Origin: Ephydatia muelleri
Taxonomy: Eukaryota > Porifera > Demospongiae > Spongillida > Spongillidae
Assembly: GCA_013339895.1 (NCBI GenBank)
Contig: JABACO010000002.1
Location: 5,340,235-5,404,234 of the forward strand
DNA: 64,000 bases
Direction of reading: 5' to 3'
Made by a program: the position numbers and the translations under genes. Below, piece after piece: positions 42,110 to 54,672 of the stretch. Each line of letters opens with the position of its first letter. Position 1 is the stretch's first letter. The notes under the pieces were generated by a model, which worked only from the letters and a program-made list of their open reading frames with translations, searched no databases and was not told the DNA's origin.

Positions 42110-44010
42110 TTTATTTGTTCGTGTTTTGTTTTTTGTTTTTAAATATATATACACTGCAAAAACAAAAGTGTGAAGGTCACCCATTTTGTGGTGTGACCCA
42201 GCCAATAGGCACTCCAAATCAGGTGTTACCTTCCAAATATATAAACCGATGAAATCACTCTTAAAAAAGTGGTGATTTCACACCGTCTAGGGGTGATTTT
42301 ATTCCATCGCGGAGCCAGTATTAATAACCAGAATTATAATTATATGAAGTCATAATAATAACGCAGTATGAAAAAGAATGTTTATAACAACACAAAATAG
42401 CAAGTGTTCCTTCATGGAGGCTGCATGACAGGCCTGTGTCCCATACACATCATGGTGCTGTTCAGTCGGTCTTCAAATCAATCATTTTCCGCTGATTAAT
42501 AAATAACACTGATATCTAAATTGGCTGGAGTTTTACACATGAATGGGTTTGTCATTTTTGTATGAATATATATTAATTAAAAATATGAATACACCTACAT
42601 GCACCACCCTAACATACATACACATGGACATACCCAAATAATGTCCAATTATGGTTTCTGCCAATGCTCCTGAATGATGGCATGGAACCAGCTACATGTA
42701 GTCCAAAGGAAATAGTGTGGCAGGTTTCTAATAGCAACAACAGCACAGTGCACTTAATACTTGTCTACACCCACCTTGCCCATCCTGGCTGCATGGACAG
42801 CTGCAAATGTCCTCACAAGGTTATAGCCTTCAACCTGGTGGTTATGATATGAGACGCCATGCAGGGCTCAGAGGATTAGCCTGAAATAGGTACATGTATG
42901 GGAGGTGAAGATAGAAGTTTGCAGTTTGACTTACCTTCCCCTCTTGGATACAGCTTTCTCTGTGAAACTGAATTGTTCAGGTGATCCTACACAATGAAAA
43001 ATGACGCTACTTCACTCGTACACATGGATGCAAATGCAGCAGTGAGTCGTATCACAATTGTGTTCCATTTTTTTTGTACTATGTCAATCCTCCTATGCTT
43101 TGGAACTAGACACTTAGCCGGTGTCAGAGAAAGGGAGGGGGGGGGGGGGTACCTTGACATGGTTATATCTATGAAGTCATTGAGAATACGACTGAATAAC
43201 ACCTTTACTAGTGGAATTGACCTTTGCAATCAGTGTTAGGTGTGAGTTCACATCCCCATCTCCCCTCTGTCTACCACATACCTCCACCATCTCTCTAGCT
43301 TGCAGTGAGCAGGAGCAATCACCCGGTCCACAGTCTCTTGAATGCAGGCAACGCCTCTTCCATGTCACCACACACTATTGTTGGTATATAGGAAAAAATG
43401 CCAAGCAAAGGGGGGAGTGTTAGATAGAGATTTCAAGCTTGTCTTTTGGATGTTCTGTATCAGATATGTGTATGTGCTCATGAGTGACACATGGGTGAGG
43501 TACATGTAATGAGACTCACTTTGTGGTGGAAGAAACAAACTCCAAATACAAGAATGTAATGAGAGGTCAGGGTTCAGAAGGTCATAGATTGTAAGTCAAG
43601 TGCTAATGTTGCATGAATGCTCAACATGTACTCTTAATTATAAAACCGCATTCAGGTTGAAAAGCTGTAGTCTTAGGGGAGGCGGTTCCAGACACCCTGG
43701 CTGCACAACAGTACATGGTTTAGGACACTGGGTGTGGGAATCATAATTATATTCAATAACAATTAACAAAAGAAGAATTGACTACGTTTGAAAATAGGTT
43801 CAAGCTATAGGTGATAATGATAAACACTTTTTCCATTTCTGTTTTCCTAAGTTGTTATTTGCTTTCTGACACACATAATATCGTAGTTGAGTGTGTATTT
43901 GTATATAATGAATGACTTCATGTGTGCGATTGTTGTTTGATATGAAGTTCAACCTTAATTATGTATTTTCATCGCTCTCACAAAAATGCACAAGCTCCAA
44001 ACAAACAAAA
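42110..44010. other. Spacer, no gene supported
   Basis: Contains a small stem at 42250-42285 (TGAAATCAC and GTGATTTCA) and a G run at 43137-43149. Short frames have no motif. Confidence 0.4.
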
Positions 44011-44016
44011 GCATTC

Positions 44017-44077
44017 ACACACACACACACACACACACATACACACACACACATACACACACACATACACACACAGA
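44017..44077. repeat. CA microsatellite
   Basis: (CA)n with regular TACACA interruptions. Confidence 0.9.
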
Positions 44078-44541
44078 GCTTAATACATGATTGTTAATAG
44101 ATAGGATCACTTTTAAAATCCACAAGCACACAACACACAGACGTTAGGTGAAGTCTAATTCATGTGATCCAATAATTTAGGTTTAATAGCTTTCAATTTG
44201 AGACCCACTTATTTCAACTCTGGAGTTGAATTAGCATTATTTGGATATAACCCACTCTCCACAAAACACACAAGCTGCATGCATATGAAAAGAATGAATT
44301 TAAACCCCCACACATCGCTCCTTGTATCATACCTTTTTTGATTGTCACCCAAGGTCTCCCTGACAAGAATTAACTTTGCTTTGCCCTAACTATATGATCT
44401 GCAGCTGGAAATAGAGTGAGCAAAATTCATCAATTTTACTCAAATACTCACACACAGATCTTCTCAACACACACAGCTTCATACAGAATAGTTAATTGAT
44501 AGGGTCACTGTTAAAATCCACAAGCACATAATACACAGACA
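44078..44541. repeat. Direct repeat pair about 400 bp apart
   Basis: 44078-44145 and 44474-44541 share GCTT.ATACA, GTTAATAGATAGG, then TTAAAATCCACAAGCACA and CACAGAC, both followed by lower-complexity sequence. Likely a local duplication. Confidence 0.65.
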
Positions 44542-44879
44542 CGCACTCACACATTATGGTCCGCTTTTGTTTCAGCAGAGATAATCTATATATGATCTCT
44601 GGTTTCAGTGATGGCTCCTGCTCATGATCCAATGGTCAGCTTGTAGTTCACTACACACATGCTGAAGAAACATGAAGCAGTCTGTCACTGGGCATTATTG
44701 AAATTGTACTCAAGAACTAGTATTATTTGTTGTGCCCTTCTACATTAACTTGCAAAAGTGGGTAGAAGCAATTTCAGTGCCCAACCTAACATAAGAAAGG
44801 AGAGTTGATTGAATATCGATTGCTATTGTAACATTTCTGTAAACTCAGTTAATTAACGGGAACTATACGGTGGCCCTGG

Positions 44880-45115
44880 AGGTCGCGCGACAAAACATTG
44901 CACGACGCTCGATTTTGCGATTGAACAATATAGCAACGGTCCGATTCCGCGCCCAAACAACGATCCAATTCCGCTACCGTACAACAGCCCATTTTTGCAA
45001 TAATCTATTCGAACAGTGATCCATTGTTGCAATGATATATTTCTGCGATCGAACAGTGTCGCATTTCTGCGACCGTATAACAGGCCGTTTCTCCGACCGA
45101 CCAGTCAAACATACT
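44880..45115. repeat. Degenerate short tandem repeats upstream of the integrase-core gene
   Basis: TTTCTGCGA(C/T)CGA/T, ACAGT and CCATT words recur about every 28-32 bp (for example GATCGAACAGTGTCGCATTT and GACCGTATAACAGGCCGTTT). This looks like a transposon subterminal repeat region. The gene that follows is an integrase, so it may be the left end of that element. Confidence 0.6.
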
Positions 45116-45178
45116 ATGGGATATAGGTGGTACCTTGCATGACGTCATAAGCAGTATTTATTATTGGTACTACTAGAA

Positions 45179-47177
45179 TGGTTCGCAGATACGATCCTGT
45201 TGTCGACCGTAAGTTAACGTATCACAATCATGCAACGATACATGTACACGCACAGGACTAATAGTGCGATACTGGAAGACAATCCTGGTCATACTCGCGT
45301 ATCTGCGGCTGATGCACCACGTGGTTGTTGGGTAAGCGTGTATGCAGGCTACATTAGCACGCTACCAGTAAACTAACAGTATCATTGTATATCTTTCAGG
45401 CTAAGAAAAGGCTCGCTGCACTGGGACTAAAACGGCGCAATGTTGTAGAAACACGCCTTACAATAGTGCACCAGGCCATTAAGGTACTGAGTGCTGAGCT
45501 ACGAATATACAGTGATGTGACGTCTCCACATTAGTGGGCCATAGAATGAGCTGCAAACCTCCAACTGCTGCCTCGGGTACCGGTCAATAATGTAGCGATT
45601 GCTTCAAACGAAGTACGGATATACCATTAAAAGGTGCACATGTAAGGGTGAGGTACAAATGATCCTTGACACTCTCGTCACTCCTCTAGATCCACTGTGA
45701 TGATGCTACTCGCCGTGATGGATCCTGTTGGTTCACGGCTATGAAAATTAAAACGACTGACAAGGAGAACCTACATGAACAAGGCAATGATTTCTCTGCA
45801 CCATTCAGCTACTTTGAGCTTCGTGATTCATTGCAGGGTCCAAACTGGTGTTGGCACATTGATGGGTACGATAAGCTGAAAGCTTTTGGATTTCCAATTC
45901 ATGCTTGTATTGATGGGTAAGTATCTTGCTTCATCATATTACTCATATTAGTCATCATGTGTTTATAATTAAACCTTCCAGGTTTTCACAGAAGATCATC
46001 TGGTTGGAGCTAACTTCCACTAACACTGATCCCAGTGTGGTGGTGAAGTTCTTTTTGGATGCAGTAGTAAAATTGGAAGGTATGCCACATGCCTTGAGAG
46101 CATATGCATGCACCTGTACTGCAAGTTGACATCTGTGTGTGCCTGTATGTATCAAGTTGTTGCTTGAGTGTTGCGTGTTTGTGTTTGTGTAGTGTGCATG
46201 TGCTTGTGTCATTCTATTTCCACAGGGTGCTAACATCCATGTGTGTCACACCAACTTCAAATATTACTTTGTGTGACTGTGTGTGTGTGTATGTGTGTGT
46301 GTACATGTGTATGTGCTGTGAGCATGTGCTTATGTCCTACTGAGTGCTAAAACAACCAATCCCTCCCTCACTGAGGGGTTTGATTGTTGTGGTCACACGA
46401 TTACTTTATATGTGACTGTGTGTGAGCGTGTGTGTGTGTGTGTATGTTTGTGTGTGTATGTGTGTGTGTGTGTCTGTGTGTATGTACATGTGTATGGGCT
46501 GTGAGCATGTGCATATGTCATTCTATCCTACTGAGTGCTAAAACAACTAATCCCTCCCTCACTGAGGTGTTTGAATGTTGTGGTCACACCATCTTGAGGG
46601 ATTACTTTATATGTTACTGTTTGTGTGTGTATGTGTGTGTGTCTGTGTGTGTGTCTGTGTGTGTGTCTGTGTGTGTGCCTGTGTGTGTGTCTGTGTGTGT
46701 ATATGTGTATGTGCTGTGAGCATGTGCTTATGTCATTCTATCCTATTGAGTGCTAAAACAGCTAATCCCTCCCTCACTGAGGTGTTTGATTGTTGTCATC
46801 TTCAGAGTTTATATGGGACTGTGTGTGTGTGTGTGTGTGTGTGTTTGTGGGCAGCTGTGTGTGTGCAGATGATATGTTCATGTTTTATTTATTTGGAACT
46901 GTATACTGCAGGATGTCCCACACTTATAAGAAGTGATTGTGAAATGGAGAATGTGTCTATTGCCACATGCTAAATGGCTTTTAGACATGACCATGATGAC
47001 CAGTTTGCAGGTGGCAGTCGCTTCATGTTTGGAAGCTCCATCAGAAACACTGTATAACATCATGTGCTTCGTTGCATCCATCTTAACCCATGGTTCTTCG
47101 TATAGCGAATTGAGAGCTGGTGGTCAAGGCTGAGAAGTTTTAGAAGTGCATGTGACTGGTGGATTGGTCTATTTAAG
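45179..47177 (+). pseudogene. Integrase-core (rve-like) multi-exon gene, N-terminal part
   Basis: Exons by GT-AG: 45179-45209, about 45255-45330 (SAILEDNPGHTRVSAADAPR), 45401-45483 (AKKRLAALGLKRRNVVETRL), 45690-45917, 45981-46086, 46912-47051 and 47106-47177. The catalytic triad is visible: Asp in WHIDGYDKLKAFGFPIHACI, Asp in LIRSDCEMENV and Glu in RIESWWSRLRSF. Family text such as FSQKIIWLELTSTNTDPSVV is typical of a metazoan integrase-core group related to Ginger/TDD-type DNA transposons, which is my recollection. A TAA interrupts the D2 exon after IATC. The intron before it holds a TG minisatellite. The C-terminal exons continue at 50.9 kb, beyond a kinase gene. Confidence 0.8.
46180..46860. 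repeat. TG minisatellite, left array (about 3-4 units)
   Basis: Units of about 190-215 bp: GTGCTGTGAGCATGTGCTTA, TATCCTACTGAGTGCTAAAA, CAACTAATCCCTCCCTCACT, GAGG.GTTTGATTGTTGTGG, TCACACCATCTT, TTACTTTATATGTGACTG and a (TG)n tract with TCTGTGTG or TATGTGTG variants. The same units recur at 50260-50860. Confidence 0.85.
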
Positions 47178-47461
47178 GTGTGTTCTGTGATTCCATATGT
47201 AAGTCTGGTTTTCGGTTTGCATTTCCTGTCCCTCACACACACATTTGTGCACATGTATATTGTGTTTGTGTGTGTGAGAGCATCCAACCTGAACAAAGAG
47301 AAAAAATAAACTCTTCACTTGGTGACCATTGAGGGTTACGCACCTTCTGTCAGGTCCACACTCGTTACCCAGTGATATTGAGGATGCAAATTACTTCCCT
47401 GCAGCTTGGACGACATTATACCTGGCTTCTTGGAACATATGGTCCTCTCCAGGGCTGGTAG

Positions 47462-47660
<199 letters not shown>

Positions 47661-47797
47661 ATTTGGAATTATCATTTTCTTCCGAAACAGGATTCAACGT
47701 ATGCATGTATTTGAATTGAATGCATTACATGTATGTAATACAATTTTTTTCATTAATTTTTTTTTTAAAGCGCACTTGTGAATTTGTAGCGTAAAAT

Positions 47798-50230
47798 ATG
47801 TCGAAAGATAGTCGCGATTCTCCACTTAATGATAGCTCGTTCCAAGAGGCATTGCTAACAGCCCTCAAACGCAAAGTTGTGAGCTCTTCACGACGTGATC
47901 AATCGTCATTGTCAGCAATAGCGAACTCCCGCGACGTGAACTATCGTCTTCGTCTGATGAATCTCGATCGCAGCAGAAAGCGCAAGCAGGAGGAGAGCTA
48001 CGAAGACCTTCTATGTTCGTATTGCGAGCTCACATCCTCGAAAAGATGCGAAATTTTTGCAAGTAAAATGAAGAAAAATGAAGTGTCAGCAAAGGGTGAC
48101 GAAGAATTGTTTGGCGTAAGTTTGCACTACTACGAGCACATTGTTAAAACTGATTTTTTAATATCATGAGCATACATACATGTATGCGTTTCCGATGGTT
48201 AAAGGCTATGCTCATGCACGATTCAAGGAATGGATTATGGCATGTATATAACTGCATGATGGTTGAATCATCGGTCATTTTCCCTTCTTACTTTTTACAT
48301 GTACTGCTAGATATCGGTATGCAGGATGGTGAAAACCAAGAAAGGTGACGGCTATAGGCGCCATGGTGACAGATGCAGGGTTGGGATTTATGCACAGTGA
48401 CTCGTATGATGTCATCAAGAAAGCTGCAGTTCCACTGCTGAGAAAAAAAGTAAACTTTGACACCGGTAGTCTTATCGTTTCACAAGCTCCAGTCGTCAAT
48501 CTTCCCCTCGAATCTGGTGCATGGACATTGGGGGGAGTTCTTGAAAGGATTGGGGGTATGGGAAAGGCTAAAAGGCTTGTTCTAGGCATATACATGCCTG
48601 AAGATAGTGTAAGTATATATAGCCTTCAGCCATGCAGCATAGTTTATACATTATTATCATATACAGGAATCAAGCAGCAGTGGGACAACAAGTATGATAC
48701 GCTAATTTGATTGCCAAAAAATAAGACAACGTGCTATTACATTTATTCATACCTTTATAGAACTAGAAGGTAGCACCAAGCATATGCCAATGTCACCAAA
48801 GCCAAGCAGTAAAAAAGACAAGTTAAGCAGCAGTGGGGCAGCAGATATGATATGAACTATGTGTATATTATGTACTAATTTGACTGCGAAGGCAAAAGTC
48901 AACATGCTAATAATGACACTTATATATACATGTACCTTTATAGAACTAGAAGGTAGCACCAAGCTGAAGCCAATGTCACTAAAGAGCAGTGAAAAAGACG
49001 AGATGCAGGAGGTTGCAACTAAGACTAATATAAGCATACACTTACGACTTTCCTTCCTTTCCTTAAAATTGAGACACAGCCCACAACACGTATCTGCCCC
49101 AATCATTGATCACACAAAAAGTAATTTATAAACACCAAAGTTATTTTTCCATCATGATGTCATTGCTTTTTTAACAAGGGAAAGAAACTATACGAGGTAT
49201 ATGACTAAGTGCAACTGTAGTCTCATATTTGCCCCTATAATGTCATTATAATACAGAGGGACTGGTTATACAGATGGAGCACCTCATTATTGGGAACAAG
49301 ATCGGAGTTGGCAGTTGGGGGGTTGTTTGCAAAGGTGACTGACTACCTTGGCACTGAGGTTGTCATAAAGATCATAAGCATTCCTGATGAATGCATAACA
49401 AAGAAAACACTTACAGAAGTGTCAAATTTTAAGTTAAGTATCAGAGATATCAATATGGCACTATCACCTACTATGCTATATTACAACAGACAGCTGAAGC
49501 ACCCCAACATTGTTACCCTTATGGGTGCATGCAAAGAAGTAAACCAACTTCTGATTTTCATGAACTATGTAGATGGGTGCAATCTTGATCAAGCAATTTT
49601 TCAACGGTCACTTGCGGTTAGCTTGCAATAGGAATAACCTTGTGTATTTAAAACATTTTAATTTTCAGATGGATCCTGTTCATATTGGAAGCATAGCAAA
49701 GCAAATTGCAAGGGCACTTGCATACATGCATAGTCGTGACCCTATTGTGATCCACCAGGACTTAAAACCTGCCAATGTCATGGTAAGGATGTGTATTGAC
49801 AGAATAAGTAAATAAGTAGTACATTCCATTGTACAAGTATCATGGGATTATCATGCATACATGTGTGACTTGGGGGTTGCCAAACTACAGAACAACTTGG
49901 CTACTGTTAAAACTTCTAAAGGGTCTGGTGCAGGGACTGCGCCTTTTAAAGCACCGGAGATGTTTGTGGATGCCAAACGATCATGGTAAGTTGACATTTA
50001 TTCATTCGGATGCTTGCTGGTCGAGCTGAGTACAGCAAACCGAGTATGGGGGGAACTGAATGCAGGGCAACTAACAGCCAAGGTGTGTGGCACTTACATG
50101 GTAGCCCCTCAACCACCCTCAACCTTGGATGTTCCGGAAACATACCAGGCAGTGTGTGAAAAATGCCACGGCTACAGGAGCAGCAATGGCTACGAATCCG
50201 AAGAAGCTCAAGGGCACCAGGACGTACAAA
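47798..50230 (+). CDS. Protein kinase (TKL-like) gene inserted between integrase exons
   Basis: An N-terminal exon (47798-48115, ATG after a T-rich leader) is Ser/Arg/Lys-rich with a CSYCELTSSKRC motif. 48346-48608 is a second exon of unknown fold. Kinase motifs follow: Gly loop KIGVGSWGVVCKG (49300), VAIK lysine as EVVIKIISI, LKHPNIVTLMGACKE, catalytic loop VIHQDLKPANVM (HQD instead of HRD), CDLGVAKL (DLG instead of DFG), GTAPFKAPEMF (APE) and VDIYSFGCLLVELS. The LMGAC.E and DLKPANV wording fits tyrosine-kinase-like families. There is one frame break after the Gly loop (about 49336) and a TAA in place of a codon at 49987. HQD with DLG need not be inactive. The gene ends near a zinc-like KCHGYRSSNGYES. 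The flanks are duplicated integrase sequence. Confidence 0.75.
48690..49015 (+). repeat. Tandem duplicate of a kinase-gene exon and its intron
   Basis: 48752-48800 and 48934-48985 both read CCTTTATAGAACTAGAAGGT AGCACCAAGC after similar introns; the period is about 182 bp. The two exon versions encode LEGSTKHMPMSPKPS and LEGSTKLKPMSLKSS. They could be alternatives in splicing or a simple duplication. Confidence 0.75.
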
Positions 50231-50259
50231 GCATCAAAAATGTAACACCTCAGGTTGTA

Positions 50260-50860
50260 TTGAGGTGTTTGATTGTTGTGGTCACACCATCTTCAGGGAT
50301 TACTTTATATGTGACTCTATGTGTGTATGTGTGTGTGTATGTGTGTGTGTCTGTGTGTGTGTATCTGTGTGTGTGTACATGTGTATGTGCTGTGAGCATG
50401 TGCTTATGTCATTCTATCCTACTGAGTGCTAAAACAACTAATCCCTCCCTCACTGAAGTGTTTGATTGTTGTGGTCACACTATCTTGAGGGATTACTTTA
50501 TATGTGACTGTGTGTGTATGTGTGTCTGTGTATGTGTGTCTGTGTATGTGTGTCTGTGTATGTGTGTCTGTGTATGTGTGTGTATGTGTGTGTGTATGTG
50601 TGTGTGTATGTGTGTATGTGTGTGTATGTGTGTGTATGTGTGTGTGTATGTGTGTGGGTGTCTGTGGGTGTGTGTACATGTGTATGTGCTGTGAGCATGT
50701 GCTTATGTCTTCTATCCTATTGAGTGCTAAAACAACTAATCCCTCCCTCACTGTGGTGTTCGATTGTTGTGGTCACACCATCTTCAGGGATTACTTTATA
50801 TGTGACTGTGTGTGTGTGTGTTGTGGTGGGCAGGTGTGTGTCTTTGCCGATGATATGTTC
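50260..50860. repeat. TG minisatellite, right array (3 units)
   Basis: Same unit as 46180-46860: TGAGGTGTTTGATTGTTGTG, CACACCATCTT.AGGGATTAC and CTGAGTGCTAAAACAACTAA, with TG tracts of TCTGTGTATG and TATGTGTG type. The right copy therefore arose from duplication of the integrase intron. Confidence 0.85.
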
Positions 50861-50869
50861 TTGTTTCTT

Positions 50870-51550
50870 TCATTTGAACTGTATACTGCATCCATTTTAA
50901 CCCATGGTTCTTCATGTAGTGAATTGAGAGCTGGTGGTCAAGACTCAGAAGTTTTAGACGTGACTGGTGGATTGATCTATTTAAAGTGTGTTCTGTGATT
51001 CCATATGTGCATGTTTTTTTTCTTTTATGTGTCTGCATGTGTTTCTACTCAGACGTATTGCGGATGGATTGTATAATCCAGATGTACGATTACTTCAGTA
51101 TGTTCTTGCTATTCCTGACCAAACTACTCTAATGCGACAAACAAAGCAGACAGGTAGCTGCCTATACGTTTGCACCTCTGTTGCAAAAGGAACTTTGCGA
51201 ATTTAAGAACAGGCGGAATCTTCACAGAATTCAACGGAACAGATTTGCTGCGTGTCCTTGTGATGTGCATAATGATGTGTACTATCTCAGTAGTCACTTA
51301 GGTATGTTGCATTATAAGCTACTAGTTTTATAACATGTATTTTTATTTCAGGCAGTAACTACAGCAAATCTATTGGTGTACATCTCCTTGCACACTGCAT
51401 TCAGAAATACACAGACGATATGCCACCGTTTAATCCTTCTGAATTTCAAGTGTTAGCAGATTATATTTTGTCACTCATTGATTTTTCACAGGATCAAATT
51501 ACAGCTGTAAATTGCACATTTGTGTGCTCTTACCTAGTATTTGTTTTATT
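50870..51550 (+). pseudogene. Integrase-core gene: duplicated catalytic exon and C-terminal exons
   Basis: 50920-50985 is a second copy of the exon with the catalytic Glu (IESWWSRLRSF), with TGA at its first codon and an altered end. In this copy the sequence jumps from CTGTATACTGCA to TCCATTTTAACCC, so the D2 exon is deleted at a shared TGCA. Then 51053-51140 (RIADGLYNPDVRLLQYV), up to about 51300 (FAPLLQKELCEFKNRR, NLHRIQRNRFAACP) and 51354-51520 (HLLAHCIQKYTDDMPPFNPS). These are the normal C-terminal exons of this integrase group. Frame breaks are present. Confidence 0.75.
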
Positions 51551-52560
51551 AAATGTAATATAAATTTCAGATTATATGTTCCAGGTGCAGATCACACATG
51601 TGCACAGGCAGATATTGATTACTTGTCTAATTCAGTTAATACTTGGATTGCTGTTGGTCGCTCAGCAGGCTGTGGCTAACTGTGATTGGTTTGGTGGTAC
51701 AGAGTAATTCATTTAGAAGATATGTGCATCCTCAGCTGGGGATAGGCATCTGAGAAGCTTGTAGAACATGATGCGTAGTAAGGTGCTGTTGACACAGTTT
51801 GTATTGTGCTGTAATTCCTTCACTCATATTGCAGGCCACATCATAGTGTACGCAGGCCGGCACTTGCACAAGATGCACATACCTTATGTGCACATGCATG
51901 CATATGTAGGTGGTTTTGCTGATCGATGAATCTCAATCATGCCACTTGTGTTGTCTGTCTCACACTAACAGTCAAGGTGTTGGAGCTGGCATAAATATGC
52001 AACCGGCCTATCTGTCGTCAGCTGCCCATCTAGAGCCAGTCTTTATGTATAAGGGCGAGATGTGTACAGGTAAGTTTGTTTTCATTCGAGCCAAAGGGTA
52101 TGAGAAGGTAGGCACCAATTATAACTGCTGGGAGGATCAACAGGGGTATGGTTGACATAAACCACTATTTAATGAGATTCCACACCAAGTGAATCTCATT
52201 AGCGATGGGTTGTAGCTATCGCTAGGAACATAACACGCAGCCTAACACCACTATGAATGGGGCATATTTTCCCAATGTGGGATATGCAGATTGTGAGCCG
52301 CTACTGTCGCAAGATTCATGCCGCTGCAGGAATCCCAGTCTGATAGTTTCTAACCGTCAGACGTGTCCCCAGACTAGTATAGTATCATTTTGAAGTCTAA
52401 TGTGTTCACCACAGCGAAGTTATAATAGCAGTTGCACGAAGTACAACAAGCTAGGGTTCTTGCTGCCGAAGAATGAAATACTTTGAGCCCGCATACCGGC
52501 TGTTTTCCGTTTATCTCAGAATGCTGTTAGATTGTCCTTAGGTTATATGTTATTAAAATG
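51551..52560. other. Spacer with a weak ORF
   Basis: 51910-52155 encodes a short frame with two CxxC-like motifs (CHLCCLSHTNSQG), possibly a C-terminal exon of the integrase gene or a separate relic. Nothing else is supported. Confidence 0.35.
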
Positions 52561-52700
52561 CTTCACATTTGAATCGCCATAACTTCGTAACGGTAATAGT
52601 ATCGACTTGTGTAGTATGCTACACCACATCTCTGTGGAAGAATACAGGAAGATTCAAAACACTACACAAGAGATTGTTAAGGAGTTGTTAATGGTCATAA
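52555..52700. repeat. Dispersed repeat copy and left arm of an inverted pair
   Basis: 52555-52640 matches 33390-33480 (AAAATGCTTCACATTTGAAT, CACCACATCTCTGTGGAAG). 52626-52700 (AGATTCAAAACACTACACAA, GAGATTGTTAAGGAG) is inverted relative to 53976-54034. Confidence 0.7.
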
Positions 52701-53495
52701 ACAAGTTTAAGATCCTTTCTTCAAGCAGAATTCAAGTGTCAGCCAAGATTGCAGAATCGGATGCCCGTTTGTAAGAACTTCGATGTACTGATTGAGAAGC
52801 TGCTACATGCATCTAAATTAAATTTTCACCATAGCCACTTGTGAGTGCATGTGGCGCGTGTGCGGAATATGTACTTGCACATAACATACACAGTATTACA
52901 AACAATGCATAACAACGTATCAGTTAAACGAAAGCCGTTTACATGTCAGTAAACACATCTCCCTTGGCTATAGTGATGCATGTATTCGAATACACTGTAG
53001 CTAGCCAAAGCATTAGATCGGATAACAAACGGAGAGTCATTGTAATGCTTTTCAGCTCACCACTACAATGATTTTACTATAGTATGCATCTGATAAAATT
53101 TGTTTATTATCAGTACATTTTAAAATATAGTAGACGTATTGGGGTCAGAATTTTCTATAGGCTCATAGCCTCTACAGATGGGCACGCTCAGCTTCCTCTC
53201 CGTGCATCGTAGGTTCTTAGCATGCAGACACATGACGATTAGTGCCCAGTGTATATATAAGTTCAGGACTCGAAGCAAAGAGGTACCCACTACCAACACA
53301 CGATACTGGTACTTGCATCAATACTACAGAGTGAGAATCCACCAACACTCTGATGCATGAAGTGAATAAATAAAAAGTAGGTAATTAACATGCAAGCATT
53401 AATCAGCGTACATGTACCTCTTCATAAATCAACAGACATCTTAATTATATGTCCACATTTGGGGTCTAAATAGTACATTCTTTCAGGGCACAGAG

Positions 53496-53815
53496 ATGAG
53501 ATGTCTTGCACCAATTACCATACATTGTCTAAAAATTAGTGAACAGGCATTTGTCAATCTGCTACTAACCAACAGGCTGCTCTGCGAAACATCTACAACC
53601 AATAGAATTTGTGCGATGCAGCACTCAGATTGTCGAACGAAGAAGAGAACGCTATATGCTTGTGGTTATTTTATGCAGGAGGTACTAAAATCCCTTAGAT
53701 CCAGCAAAAAAGCTAATGCCATAAAATTTGTTTAGTGCTTGTCTAACATGACTTGTGAGGGTGATGAGTCTTCTTATTATAATTACACCTTACACTTGGA
53801 CAGGCATATCGAAAT
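53496..53815 (+). pseudogene. Broken copy of the YACGYV-type protein
   Basis: Reads NLLLTNRLLCETSTTNRI, LYACGYFMQEVLKSLRSSKK and NMTCEGDESSYYNYTLH in different frames, matching the C-terminal half of the intact frame at 28813-29490. Several single-base shifts. It lies inside the inverted pair 52626/54034, so the pair may be the ends of the element that carries it. Confidence 0.75.
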
Positions 53816-53975
53816 TTCAACAATCTGTATCAGTTGCTTGTGTACTGCATTGTGTACAGTGTCTTTGTTTGTACAAAACTGTCATTAAAATTATGTCATA
53901 ATATGTACATGGAACTGCATATTCAGGCATATGTCACAAAGAGGTAAGTAATTTTGTTAACTGTTTGAGCCTAAA

Positions 53976-54034
53976 CAGCTCCTTAACGATCTCTTGTGTA
54001 GTGTTTTGAACCCTCCTGTACTCTTCCAACCATG
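53976..54034. repeat. Right arm of the inverted pair
   Basis: Complement of 52626-52700 (CTCCTTAACGATCTCTTGTG, TAGTGTTTTGAACC). About 1.4 kb lies between the arms. Confidence 0.7.
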
Positions 54035-54672
54035 CTGATGTAATCTCATGACCCCACAAAGTTATCCACCTTTCCACCAACATTTGCAAGAGTTATCTTC
54101 ACTTTCAATGCCAACGCTACCATTGACCAGTAATATTGGACATCGTTAATTGTCAACAAAAATTGTATCTATCAGTTGCTTGATGTCAGCTGATTGTACA
54201 TATTTCCAAGGTATGCTGGCAAGAAGAGTTCCGTTTGAACTTCTACAACTTTAAACAACAAAGATGGACACTCCCCTACTACAAGCAATCATCCTCTGTT
54301 GACTCACTCATTTGACAGTTTGCTTTTTGGAGCACATCTTTGTTTTGGTAGTTGGCTATCATCAATGTTTTCAATATCATCAGGAAATAGCCACTATTTA
54401 CGTGCACAGTTACTTCTTACTGGCATCATTGCCATACTTCTTTGCACTCTTATGGATTGTGCTGAAACTATGCAGTCACTTACAATTGGATTTTGGCACT
54501 GCCTTCCTTTCTGTCTTAATTGTCCAAAATAGTTTTCAATGGGGATCTAGTGATAGTCAGTTGTTCACTTAGAACATATTACCAGGCAGCTCAAAAAAAT
54601 AGTTATAAGTTCAACAAATGATGAAACCAAACCATATATATTGCTGCACATATTAAGGTGATGCATGGTCTA
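54035..54672. other. Spacer
   Basis: Overlapping frames at 54299-54572 are hydrophobic (for example SGNSHYLRAQLLLTGIIAIL) but without family or splice support. Confidence 0.35.

Noticed and set aside
43177-43423. Overlapping ORFs with Cys and Ser
   Set aside because: Both strands are open over a short G/C-biased segment and no family fits.
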